Shown here piece after piece: positions 54,454-64,000 of a DNA stretch of 64,000 nt. Both the position numbers and the translations under genes were made by a program. Numbering within the stretch: the first letter of the stretch is position 1; each line of letters opens with the position of its first letter. This DNA comes from Macrostomum hystrix (lineage: Eukaryota; Platyhelminthes; Macrostomidae), in contig CATNEN010000031.1 in the NCBI GenBank assembly GCA_950097015.1, forward strand, positions 2,108,001-2,172,000, in the 5' to 3' direction. The notes below the pieces were generated by a model, which was not told the origin of the DNA, made no database searches, and was given only the letters and a program-made list of their open reading frames with translations.

Positions 54454-56046
54454 CTATAAGGTGCCGCTGTTGTACTTGTAATAGTACTGCTGCTGCATCG
54501 CCGGGTCCTCCGCCTTGATTGGCCCGTAGCCGTAGCCTGCCATGTCGTAGTATTTGAGATCCGCAGCGGCAGCCGCAGCGCCGTGGTTCATCAGCGAGCT
54601 GATGGAGAACGGATGGCTGAAGTTGCCCATGAAGCTGGGGTCCATGGACATCATGTCGGCTGGCAGGAAGTAGCCATGCTGCGGCTGCGGCACTAGAGTA
54701 CCGTCTGGCATCATCATGGCCGAGTGATGGCCTGCGTGCTCCGGCTGCCCCAGCTGCTGCTGCTGCTGCTGTAGCTGCTGGTTCTGATGCTGCATCTGCT
54801 GATGCTGCGGGTGCTGCAGAGGCTGATGCAGCTGGTGCTGATGCTGTTGCTGCATCTGCATTAAGTGATGATGTGAGGGAGGCATCGAGGACCCCATCAT
54901 GGATGGCGCCATGTGGGACCCCGACGGCAAGGCGTGGCAGCCCACAGGCGGAGCTGATGTCACCGCGGCTGACATGCTCGTTTGCGGATCATGGAGCTGC
55001 TGCTGTTGCTGCTGGTGATGAATTCTAGAAGGATGCTCGAGACCGTTGCCTGGATCCTGGGAGGCTGACACAGCAGCTGCTGCCGCCGCCGCCGCAGCCG
55101 CAGCCGCCGCTGCTGACTCTGGCGTGCTGGACTGCTGCAGTTTGGACTTGGACAACGTGGAGGCCGGACTGCTGCCGCACGGGCTGTCCGGCTCCTCCTT
55201 CATGCAACCGTCGTCATCGTCGTCGTCATCGTCGCGATCGTCCTGATCGGCTGACGATCCGTCGGCGCTAGCCGCGGCACGATTCGCTTGCCGCGTTGCC
55301 TCACGCTTCGGATCCTTGAACCGCTTCTGCCGGCGCAGGTAACAGCCGTTCTCGAACATGTTGCCGCTTTCTGGGTGCAGCGTCCAGTAGGAGCCTTTGC
55401 CCGGCTTGTCCGGGCTGCGCGGCACCTTCAGGAAGCAGTCGTTGAAGGACAGCGAGTGCCGGATCGAGTTCTGCCAGCGCTGCTGATTCTGTCGGTAGTA
55501 GGCAAAGTTGTCCATGATGTACTGGTAGATCTCAGCCAGGGTGCACATGTGTTGCGGCGACTGCTGGATGGCCATCGTGATCAGGCTGATGTAGCTGTAC
55601 GGCGGCTTGGAGTGCGTGTAGGTCCTCCGGTAAGCCGCCGCTGCGGCCGCCTTGCCGCCGTCCAGGGAGCCTCCGCTGCCGCTGCCGACGACGCCGATTG
55701 GAGCTCCGCCCATGATGCTGCGACCAGTCGGGCTGGAGCTGCGGCTGTTGGACATCACACCGGTCCCGCCGCCCATACCGCCACCGCCGACAACGCTGCT
55801 GCCCCCGATTCCGTTGTTTAAATCGACGCTTCGCATCGCGGCTGACGGCATGCCCATGTGGCCGGATGCCGCCGGCATGTTGCCGCCGTAGACAGCCATC
55901 GGGCCCATGCCCATCATGTGGCTGGTCATCTGGGGGCTGTAGCCCTGCACGCCAGGCGACATCGATGAGCTCATTGCGTAGCCGCTGCTCATGCCAGGGT
56001 AGCAGCCGGACATGCCACTGGGATCGTACGTTTTTCCTGTCAACAT
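54454..56046 (-). CDS. foxA: FoxA (HNF3) forkhead transcription factor, 530 aa, intronless
   Basis: A single frame runs from an ATG to TAG. The forkhead domain spans about residues 143-244, with [37 protein letters not shown] and [20 protein letters not shown], then a basic RRQKRFK. These strings are typical of the FoxA class, including the recognition helix. The N-terminus is Met/Ser/Gly-rich. The C-terminal half has an acidic run, polyalanine, and Gln/His tracts. It ends with the FoxA transactivation motifs, HPFSISSLM and a terminal [12 protein letters not shown] block. FoxA proteins are nuclear pioneer factors that open chromatin and specify endoderm, pharynx and axial tissue in animals. 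Changes relative to vertebrate FoxA within the domain include [20 protein letters not shown], where the vertebrate version reads a Lys-Met-Leu and Trp-containing helix. Frames on the opposite strand are shadows. Confidence 0.96.
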   Translation of the reverse strand: MLTGKTYDPSGMSGCYPGMSSGYAMSSSMSPGVQGYSPQMTSHMMGMGPMAVYGGNMPAASGHMGMPSAAMRSVDLNNGIGGSSVVGGGGMGGGTGVMSNSRSSSPTGRSIMGGAPIGVVGSGSGGSLDGGKAAAAAAYRRTYTHSKPPYSYISLITMAIQQSPQHMCTLAEIYQYIMDNFAYYRQNQQRWQNSIRHSLSFNDCFLKVPRSPDKPGKGSYWTLHPESGNMFENGCYLRRQKRFKDPKREATRQANRAAASADGSSADQDDRDDDDDDDDGCMKEEPDSPCGSSPASTLSKSKLQQSSTPESAAAAAAAAAAAAAAVSASQDPGNGLEHPSRIHHQQQQQQLHDPQTSMSAAVTSAPPVGCHALPSGSHMAPSMMGSSMPPSHHHLMQMQQQHQHQLHQPLQHPQHQQMQHQNQQLQQQQQQLGQPEHAGHHSAMMMPDGTLVPQPQHGYFLPADMMSMDPSFMGNFSHPFSISSLMNHGAAAAAADLKYYDMAGYGYGPIKAEDPAMQQQYYYKYNSGTL

Positions 56047-56162
56047 GGCCGTTGATCTTCGAGATTCTCCTTAGCGCTCGCTGTGCAATGGACTCAACAG
56101 GGGAGGAAAGCTAGAGAGCGCCTGTGCGGAGTGGCTGTGCGGGACTGCCGAGTTCGAGTCTC

Positions 56163-56217
56163 GCAAACAAACAGGCGCTCGGGTATGTGGGTTAAAGGGA
56201 GCGAGCAAACAAGTTTA
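56163..56217 (-). promoter_or_regulatory. Two forkhead-binding motifs upstream of foxA
   Basis: On the minus strand TGTTTGTTTGC (56163-56173) matches the FoxA consensus TRTTTRYTY, and CTTGTTTGC (within 56205-56217) is a close variant. Both lie 115-175 bp before the foxA ATG. Autoregulation is an inference. Confidence 0.45.
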
Positions 56218-56581
56218 ATCTATTAGACCGCGAAGGCTCTGAGGCCGGGGAGAGGAATGAAAGGCTTGGGCAAATTTGCCAACTTTGATTGCAAGGAAAA
56301 TAAATTTTCTGCTTGCTCTGCTTTGCCCAGTGGAAAATGATTACACTTGACTTTAAAACTGGCCCCGGCTGCGGCGGGTAGGTGAAGACTGGCGGGCCGG
56401 GGGAGGTTGAGGCGGGCGGTTTGGAGCATCGGGTTGAGCCCCTGCTCCGGTTGGCTGAGACCTCACCCCGGCAGGCCGCTTGACGAACCCCTCCCTCCAA
56501 CTCCGCGACAGGACTCAAACCGCACCCCCCTCCACCAAGGAGTTCCAGCTCATTGAGTAACCACACGGAGTAGATAGAGCG

Positions 56582-56616
56582 TGCCGCCATTGGCTGGGGG
56601 CGGCAGCGCCATTTTG
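56582..56616 (-). promoter_or_regulatory. CCAAT/GC-box cluster, putative foxA core promoter
   Basis: On the minus strand CCAAT (plus ATTGG at 56590) stands beside a GC box (GGGGGCGG on plus) and a CCATTTTG YY1-like string, about 540 bp upstream of the foxA ATG. No TATA box was seen. Confidence 0.35.
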
Positions 56617-56885
56617 AGCACAACCCCAACCAGCTGACTCGAGCCCGATGGAAACTGTGAGCAGCAGCGGGACGAAAGCAGTCGATCCCCAGCACCCCCG
56701 CCGAGATCCCTTTTACCATTTTTCCTTACTCTATCTTTTCTCATCTCAACTATATAGCCATCGGGTAGCTTTGAGTCCGATCTGGGCATGAGGAAGGGGA
56801 GAGGTTGGGAGAAGGGGCCAACTTTGCGAGCCGGGCATGATGACGGACTGCAGGGCGGAGGGGCTAGACTACACTATTTACCCAG

Positions 56886-56965
56886 CTTATCTCAGCCTCC
56901 AACCCACGGAGGGCATGTGGTGGGTCTGGGGTGGGGTGGCCGCGGGCCGTGCAAGATAAGATAAG
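56886..56965. promoter_or_regulatory. GATA motif cluster upstream of foxA
   Basis: CTTATC at about 56886-56891 and a doubled AGATAAGATAAG at 56954-56965 lie about 0.85-0.9 kb upstream of the foxA start. GATA factors act with or above FoxA in endoderm networks of many animals, so the cluster is a plausible enhancer. Confidence 0.35.
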
Positions 56966-57239
56966 TGCCTCATATATGGGATTCGTGTTCTGAGCTCTGC
57001 GGTCTGCTCAACTCCTAACTGAAAATCTCCTCTGCATTCTGTCCCGCACAGGCCCCAATACAAAATCTGCGACCGCTCTGCTTGTGGCTTTATCCTTCAC
57101 TGTTATACTTTTCAGTATCTCACAGCATCTGAAGACGCTACTAACGTATAACATCACCATGGAATAATTATACAGTTTGATTGTAAAGATTAAAAAAATA
57201 GCAACCCCTGTTGTCCTGTCCTGTACTTGCATGACTAGT

Positions 57240-57890
57240 ATCTCTCCAGTCTCACCTCCAGTCTCACCTCTCGTGTCTGATCTCTTCAGTCTCACCTCCT
57301 CAGTCTCACCTCTTCAGTCTCACCTCTTCAGTCTCACCTCTTCAGTCTCACCTCTTCAGTCTCACCTCTTCAGTCTCACCTCTTCAGTCTCACCTCTTCA
57401 GTCTCACCTCTCGTGTCTGATCTTTTCAGTCTCACCTCTTCAGTCTCACCTCTTCAGTCTCACCTCTTCAGTCTCACCTCTCGTGTCTGATCTTTTCAGT
57501 CTCACCTCTTCAGTCTCACCTCTTCAGTCTCACCTCTTCAGTCTCACCTCTTCAGTCTCACCTCTTCAGTCTCACCTCTTCAGTCTCACCTCTATAGTGT
57601 CTCATTTCTCCAGTCTCATCTGTCCTGTGTCATCTCTCATGTCTCATGTCTCATCTCTCATGTCTCATGTCTTATCTCTCATATCTCGTGTCTCATCTCT
57701 TCAGTCTCACCTCTCATTTCTCATGTCTGATGTCTGATGTCTCATCTCTCATTTCTCATGTCTCATCTCTTATCTCTCATGTCTCTCTTCTCGTGTCTCA
57801 TCTCTCCAGTCTCATGTCTCGTGTCTTATCTCTCGTGTCTAATCTCTCATATCTCATCTCTCATATCTCATCTCGCTTGTCTATTAGCTA
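57240..57890. repeat. 14-bp array (CAGTCTCACCTCTT)n grading into degenerate TCTCATGTC units
   Basis: About 23 regular units are punctuated by a CTCTCGTGTCTGATCT insert that recurs at about 57275, 57412 and 57482. From 57600 the units degrade to TCTCATGTCTCATCTC variants. The plus-strand frame is an artefact. Confidence 0.93.
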
Positions 57891-57894
57891 CAAG

Positions 57895-58245
57895 AGCAGG
57901 AGTAAAGAAGAGTTAGCTAAAATGGCTACATTTTTTGAGTTGAAACATTTTCTGAGTCTTCTTAGTTGAGTCTAAAAAAGACTTGAAAGCATAGCTGGTG
58001 CAGTGAAGATATCGACTTTAGTAATGGATGCCGACAGTCTTTGTCGGTGAATTGTGATTTTGCTTTCATGTTGACTTAGTATGGTTAAAACAGGACAAAG
58101 CCCATTTCAGCCGTATTTCTTGTGCATCAAACTCCTATAGAAATAACCCCAGGTTCGCTTACGATAGTATAGAAATAATTTGAGACCATCGATTTGATGC
58201 AACATGTTGCTGCTACTTGGACTAATGTGCAAGCGCATTGAATTT
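57895..58245. other. Spacer between arrays
   Basis: Nothing recognised. Confidence 0.5.
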
Positions 58246-58255
58246 TGATTGCTCG

Positions 58256-60538
58256 TATGGAATGGAATGTGAGTGGATTGTCTATGGTCAGATGGAATAG
58301 AAAGGGAGGGGATTGTCTATGGTCAGATGGAATGGGAAGGGAGTGGATTGTCTATGGTCAGATGGAATGGAGAAGAATTCGAATGTCTATGATCAGATGG
58401 AATGGAGAAGAAGACGATTGTCTATGATCAGATGGAATGGAAAGGGAGTGGATTGTCTATGGCCAGATGGAATGGAAAGGGAGTGGATTGTCTATGATCA
58501 GATGGAGTGGAAAGGGAGTGGATTGTCTATGATCAGATGGAATGGAGAAGAAGACGATTGTCTATGGTCAGATGGAATGGAAAGGGAGTGGATTGTCTAT
58601 GGCCAGATGGAATGGAAAGGGAGTGGATTGTCTATGATCAGATGGAGTGGAAAGGGAGTGGATTGTCTATGATCAGATGGAATGGAGAAGAAGACGATTG
58701 TCTATGGTCAGATGGAATGGAGAAGAAGACGATTGTCTATGATCAGATGGAATGGAGAAGAATTCGAATGTCTATGATCAGATGGAATGGAGAAGAAGAC
58801 GATTGTCTATGATCAGATGGAATGGAAAGGGAGTGGATTGTCTATGATCAGATGGAATGGAAAGGGAGTGGATTGTCTATGGCCAGATGGAATGGAAAGG
58901 GAGTGGATTGTCTATGATCAGATGGAGTGGAAAGGGAGTGGATTGTCTATGATCAGATGGAATGGAAAGGTAGTGGATTGTCTAGGGCCAGATGGAATGG
59001 AAAGGGAGTGGATTGTCTATGATCAGATGGAGTGGAAAGGGAGTGGATTGTCTATGATCAGATGGAATGGAAAGGGAGTGGATTGTCTATGGCCAGATGG
59101 AATGGAAAGGGAGTGGATTGTCTATGATCAGATGGAGTGGAAAGGGAGTGGATTGTCTATGATCAGATGGAATGGAGAAGAAGTCAATTGTCTATGATCA
59201 GATGGAATGGAGAAGAAGTCAATTGTCTATGATCAGATGGAATGGAGAAGAAGGACATTGTCTATGATCAGATGGAATGGAGAAGAAGTCGATTGTCTAT
59301 GATCAGATGGAGTGGAAAGGGAGTGGATTGTCTATGATCAGATGGAATGGAGAAGAAGTCGATTGTCTATGATCAGATGGAGTGGAAAGGGAGTGGATTG
59401 TCTATGATCAGATGGAATGGAGAAGAAGTCGATTGTCTATGATCAGATGGAATGGAGAAGAAGTCGATTGTCTATGATCAGATGGAATGGAGAAGAAGTC
59501 GATTGTCTATGATCAGATGGAATGGAGAAGAAGTCGATTGTCTATGATCAGATGGAATGGAGAAAAAGTCGATTGTCTATGGTCAGATGGAATGGAAAGG
59601 GAGGGGATTGTCTATGTTCAGATGGAATGGAGAAAAAGTCAATTGTCTATGATCAGATGGAATGGAAAGGGAGTGGATTGTCTATGATCAGATGGAATGG
59701 AAAGGGAGTGGATTGTCTATGATCAGATGGAATGGAAAGGGAGGGGATTGTCTATGTTCAGATGGAATGGAGAAAAAGTCGATTGTCTATGATCAGATGG
59801 AATGGAAAGGGAGTGGATTGTCTATGATCAGATGGAATGGAAAGGGAGTGGATTGTCTATGGTCAGATGGAATGGAATGTGAGTGGATTGTCTATGGTCA
59901 GATGGAATGGAAAGGGAGGGCATTGTCTATGGTCAGATGGAATGGAAAGGGAGTGGATTGTCTATGGTCAGATGGAATGGAAAGGGAGTGGATTGTCTAT
60001 GGTCAGATGGAATGGAAAGGGAGTGGATTGTCTATGGTCAGATGAAATGGAAAGGGAGGGGATTGTCTATGGTCAGATGGAATGGAAAGGGAGGGGTTTG
60101 TCTATGGTCAGATGGAATGGAAAGGGAGTGGATTGTCTATGGTCAGATGAAATGGAAAGGGAGGGGATTGTCTATGGTCAGATGGAATGGAAAGGGAGGG
60201 GTTTGTCTATGGTCAGATGAAATGGAGAAGAAGACGATTGTCTATGATCAGATGGAATGGAAAGGGAGTGGATTGTCTATGGCCAGATGAAATGGAAAGG
60301 GAGGGGATTGTCTATGGTCAGATGAAATGGAAAGGGAGGGGATTGTCTATGGTCAGATGGAATGGAAAGGGAGGGGTTTGTCTATGGTCAGATGGAATGG
60401 AAAGGGAGTGGATTGTCTATGGTCAGATGAAATGGAAAGGGAGGGGATTGTCTATGGTCAGATGGAATGGAAAGGGAGGGGTTTGTCTATGGTCAGATGG
60501 AATGGAAAGGGAGTGGATTGTCTATGGTCAGTCTATCT
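58256..60538. repeat. 35-bp tandem array (about 65 copies), mosaic
   Basis: All monomers share GATTGTCTATGATCAGATGG or its GGTCAGATGG variant. They then end in one of several tails: AATGGAAAGGGAGTG, AATGGAGAAGAAGAC, AATGGAGAAAAAGTC or AATGGAAAGGGAGGG. Tails form runs: AGAAGAAG types dominate 59160-59560 and GGGAGGG types dominate after 59880. A 175-bp block of five units near 58430 is repeated near 58570. The unit is not a multiple of three but lacks stops in each plus frame, so several frames of about 60-135 codons are false. Confidence 0.96.
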
Positions 60539-60675
60539 AACAAGCGGAGACTGGAATTTTAAATCTAACAGGTGCTCTAATTCAAAACAGGTGACGAAGC
60601 CTCTTATGCTGAGTTGCTCATAGACTCTAATGGCCCTAATGGGCAGGCATTAAAACAAGTGGATTACTATGGAGG

Positions 60676-60963
60676 GTGGAGGAAGCAAAATGTGGTGTGG
60701 AGTGGAAGGAGCAACTCTCAGTGATTCCCAAGCTGCAGATGTCATTTGTGCTGCACACCTTCACCATATTAGAGTTAGATAAGCTTTTTCTTCCGCGCGA
60801 GAAAATAAGAGGAGAAGAAAGGTTTGAGAGACAAGGTGGGCAGCAGGAATTCAGTTCTCTGGACCTGAGAATGAGGAAAATCTTCCTAAAGCGTTTTTTA
60901 TTTTTAGGAGTGGTTGCAACAATTACTGCACTGCAATGGGTTATTTCTCTCACGAGGCTATAA
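60676..60963 (+). CDS. Possible small membrane protein (95 aa)
   Basis: A plus-strand frame starts MEEAKCGVEWKEQLSV, has a charged middle, and ends in a hydrophobic segment (FLFLGVVATITALQWVI) near the C-terminus, as in tail-anchored proteins. No intron, similarity or promoter supports it. It could equally be chance. Confidence 0.2.
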   Translation: MEEAKCGVEWKEQLSVIPKLQMSFVLHTFTILELDKLFLPREKIRGEERFERQGGQQEFSSLDLRMRKIFLKRFLFLGVVATITALQWVISLTRL

Positions 60964-63318
60964 CTTTATTGGGAGCGTTACACTGGTAACTGCATGGGAG
61001 AAGACAAAAAGCCGTATATGTACGTGTGTACTTCCGCTGCTTTCAAGACCATTGTCTTCGTTGAGACCGCTGAAAATTCCTAGCTTCAGAACTCACTGAG
61101 AGACGGGTAGACGGAGGGTCGGACCGGGCGGATTCGCATTTAAACAATACGCATGGAGAAGTGGTTACGGAAGGGCAGGATGAAGAAGGTACGGCAGGTG
61201 CCATCTGGTCCAGGTGCGCGGGCCATGCAGTTGGTCGTTAGACCGCTTATCAACCGAGGCCATGGCAGATAATATAGGGAAGCATTAAGTACCAGTTGAG
61301 AACAGCCAACTTCCTAAACGATCGCACTGATTCTCGAGAAATACAGAGAAAACCGGATCCCAATTCGCCTTTAGATTTGGTGGTCCTGAGATCAAGGCGT
61401 GCAGGCCAGCTCTCTCCCTTTTATAGAATTGAATAAACCGGCAAACAGTGCAAAAGATCTGCGACATCTCCGCGCAGCCTTTTTATGCGATGCACTCAGA
61501 ACTATCCGCGCTCCGTTTTTCCACTGTGTAGCACGCATTAGCACAAAATTATGGTCTATTTTATAGGACGCAAAATACTTTTACAATTCGCGATGGTTCC
61601 TGAAGCATCATTACTGTCATGAACTTCGGCGTCTTTGTTTTTACGAAGGATGCAAGATAATTTTCCAATTCAAATTAACACTTATCTGCTTTATAGTAGA
61701 ATGCAAGAATATTGAAACTGCGCTCATCAATATTACTCAGCTGCAAATAGAATTTAAAGACATAGACAGTACGTCTAGTTTATCTTTAAAATCACAAAGC
61801 TAAAGGAACAGAGCAGAACAGTGGCATTAAACAACACTTAAAAGGCGTACATTAAACGTAATGTAAACATATCGATATATAATATCGAGTATATTTTTTT
61901 ATCGGGCTTGATTAAACCACGAAGCTTAAAAGTTGAAATCTAAAAAAACACACGACGAACAAATTTATGATGATGCGCATTCTTCTACCGGCCCAATTAA
62001 TTGTATTCTAGAAACAAGCCTACTCCGTTGAATAAACTCGTTTTGCAGTTTTTAACAAAGTAGTCTTTTTAAAAATAGTGGTATTTCTTTTAGCAAAAGA
62101 CCAGAAGCGTTGTTGCTTGATATTGTTAAAAAGTAATAAAAAAAGATATAGGCAAATTTTTTATGTGTGAAATTTGTTCTTTCTTACAATACAATACTGT
62201 ATCGAATTTTTAATTCAAGAATTAAAGATTGCCTGAGCGGCTCGTCTCAGCTTTGGCTCTGCCAGCTTATCTGAGCCAAACTACATACTACTACTAATAA
62301 TTCATTCGTGGCTCCGTGTAATTTAATATAATTTATCTAGTGTATAAATTAGTAGAATTAGTAATTAGTTCATTAATAATTAGTAGAGCCTGAACATGTA
62401 ATTGCTTGCAGCAAAAAGTTAAAACTAGTCAAAACTAAAGTAAGTCAAGCATCAAAACATCAAATGCAAAATAAATTTTTTAATATAAAAAGACGGTATA
62501 TATCATATAAAACAGAAGACAAATAAACATAAACAGAGCATAGACATAAGACAAACAAATTTAGAAGTATAGTTTAACCAATAGATTCTACTAGATTATT
62601 CTTTTTATAGCAATTGATAGTTATGATAAGTTTTTTAAAAGAATTTCGAGTATGCAAAAAGTTTATATGTCATAATTTATCATTGCCATGCCTATCAGGA
62701 TAAAAAGTACTTTTCATAGCTTATCTATTGCTTACAATGGATGCACATTTTATCTAGTTTATTCTAGATGTCTAATCTAGCTATTGTCCTTCAGTAGGAA
62801 ACATGTTTAAAGAAGCTATAAAAACTATGCTAGTATCAAATTGAATTTTAAAACCTGTTTTAGGTTCCAATTTTTATAAATATATAAAGTTGATTAAAAG
62901 TATAAAATAAATATCTAAAGAAAAATATAATTCCAAGTATCCGATGACTATGTCCGTGTTATAACTTATGTATAATATGTATAATGTTCAAAACTAAAAA
63001 ATAAGTACAATAAAAATTCAATTAGTCGGAAAGTAAAAAAATAATACATTTTCTTGTTTCATCTTAAGATAGTAATACTAATGATAATAATACTAAATTA
63101 CTAATAGCATAAGTAGCTATTTCTTTAATACATGCTAAATATTTCTTTTATGACAAAGCTATGATATGATGTATATATTATATTGGATTTAGATTGAATC
63201 ATTAATTAAATAAATTAAGCTGTATATGGGAAGAACCCTTTGAAAGAATGCAGTTTAAAGTTTTTACTAAATTAAGAGTTTTTGGAGCAATCTCACCCTA
63301 AACTTAATATTCATTTCA
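60964..63318. other. AT-rich gene-free region
   Basis: No coding region, repeat family or RNA gene was recognised over about 2.3 kb. Confidence 0.5.
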
Positions 63319-63410
63319 GCAAAAACCTATATTTCCCTAAATACACAAAAAACATAATTGAGGCCATCTCCCCCAGCTGATCCAAGAATCAAGATCCCAT
63401 CCACATCAAC

Positions 63411-63908
63411 ATGAAACTAAAGGCTCGTGCTTGCTTGCTTCTCATTTGCTGTGCCTGTTCCATCGCCATTCTCAGCCTTTTTCTGCTGCTGGCTATGACT
63501 GGCAGCTCTCCAGAAAACTGGCGGCATCAGCAGGCGCAGCCGATTCTTCGTCCACCATTGCCACGCGCCATTCTAGAAGCTGCCGGAGCTCGTCAGCGTC
63601 AGCAGCTTCAGTTGGGTATTGTTCTAGGCGTTGAGAATGACATTGCCGAGGTGCGTGACGAGCTGCTGCTAGGCAAGCCGCATGCCGGAGCCAATCACTC
63701 AGGCGGCGCTGTCGCCCATGGGACTGCCACGGCTGCCGTCGCTCCTGCCGCTGACCGTGCCGACGGCTTTGCCGTTCCTCCCCCTGTGGAAGTTCGCGCC
63801 CTGTGGGCTAATCTGCCATCCTCGCAGGGCAGGGAACACGGCGAAGGCGGCCGGGCAGTCAAAGTGGACAAGGAGAAACTGTCGGCTGTCGAAAAGAAAA
63901 AGGTTTGA
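63411..63908 (+). CDS. First coding exon of a type II membrane protein (partial, continues past the window)
   Basis: The frame begins MKLKARACLLLICCAC and continues through a long hydrophobic signal-anchor (to about residue 29). A Pro/Gln-rich stem follows, with a possible N-glycosylation site (NHS) and a basic end (KEKLSAVEKKK) just before a GTTTGA donor-like site at about 63904. A short cytoplasmic tail, one membrane segment and a low-complexity stem are typical of Golgi glycosyltransferases and glycosidases, whose catalytic part would lie in later exons. A TTCATTTCAG acceptor near 63319 suggests a preceding untranslated exon or trans-splice site. The family cannot be named from this exon. 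Confidence 0.5.
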   Translation: MKLKARACLLLICCACSIAILSLFLLLAMTGSSPENWRHQQAQPILRPPLPRAILEAAGARQRQQLQLGIVLGVENDIAEVRDELLLGKPHAGANHSGGAVAHGTATAAVAPAADRADGFAVPPPVEVRALWANLPSSQGREHGEGGRAVKVDKEKLSAVEKKKV

Positions 63909-64000
63909 TGCTATTTCGACTGCCTTTTTTCGCACTGTCACTTTGGGTAAACCATTATGTAGGAAACCCTACCTCCTAAGGTAGATACACGATATAAATT

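Noticed and set aside
55288-55821. 177-codon plus-strand frame antisense to the forkhead domain
   Set aside because: It is a shadow of the GC-rich foxA coding sequence, with no start context or similarity.

Overview
This is a eukaryotic nuclear genome window, most likely from an invertebrate animal. The evidence is GT-AG introns, AATAAA signals, tRNA-derived SINEs, an RTE-like LINE, a Penelope-like element and clear orthologues of animal genes (foxA, crooked neck/CRNKL1, SUPT20H, GSTZ1). The mix of compact GC-rich exons, very abundant minisatellites and secreted PAN/LamG-type proteins would suit a free-living flatworm such as Macrostomum, but that assignment is an inference and no sequence marker proves it.

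Layout. 1-1.55 kb: a 30-bp array and telomere-like CCTAAT repeats. 2-6.2 kb (-): a small coiled-coil gene resembling the N-terminal part of SDCCAG8. 6.4-8 kb (-): a secreted Ser/Thr-rich protein built on a 57-bp coding minisatellite. 11.2 kb: a 32-bp array. 12.4-14.9 kb (-): SUPT20H (SAGA subunit). 15.9-18.3 kb (-): GSTZ1, whose three exons give a 217-residue protein and whose two introns are mostly tandem repeat. 19-22.4 kb (-): CRNKL1 in three exons, with SINE and LINE pieces in its introns. 22.4-25 kb: AT-rich and gene-poor. 25-26.8 kb (-): a broken RTE-like LINE. 27-28.5 kb: SINEs. 28.8-29.75 kb (+): a secreted PAN plus laminin-G-like protein. 30-36.4 kb: three arrays, including a 31-bp array with a 589-bp higher-order period. 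33.0 kb: a TATA promoter and a candidate non-coding first exon. 37.9-40.8 kb: a pyrimidine array interrupted by a Penelope-like element that carries a hammerhead-ribozyme-like motif. 41.5-50 kb: more arrays with two candidate coding exons on the + strand. 54.45-56.05 kb (-): foxA, with forkhead and GATA motifs upstream. 57-60.5 kb: 14-bp and 35-bp arrays. 63.4 kb (+): the first coding exon of a type II membrane protein that runs off the window.

The genes do not form a pathway. They are independent housekeeping genes (splicing, chromatin, tyrosine catabolism), one developmental regulator and a few lineage-specific secreted proteins. The striking property is tandem repeat content: by my own addition of array spans, about a quarter of the window. 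Many of the longest open frames are by-products of these arrays, because their monomers lack stop codons in several frames. Coordinates of exons were worked out by eye from splice consensus and reading phase; repeat boundaries are approximate to within about 10-20 bp.
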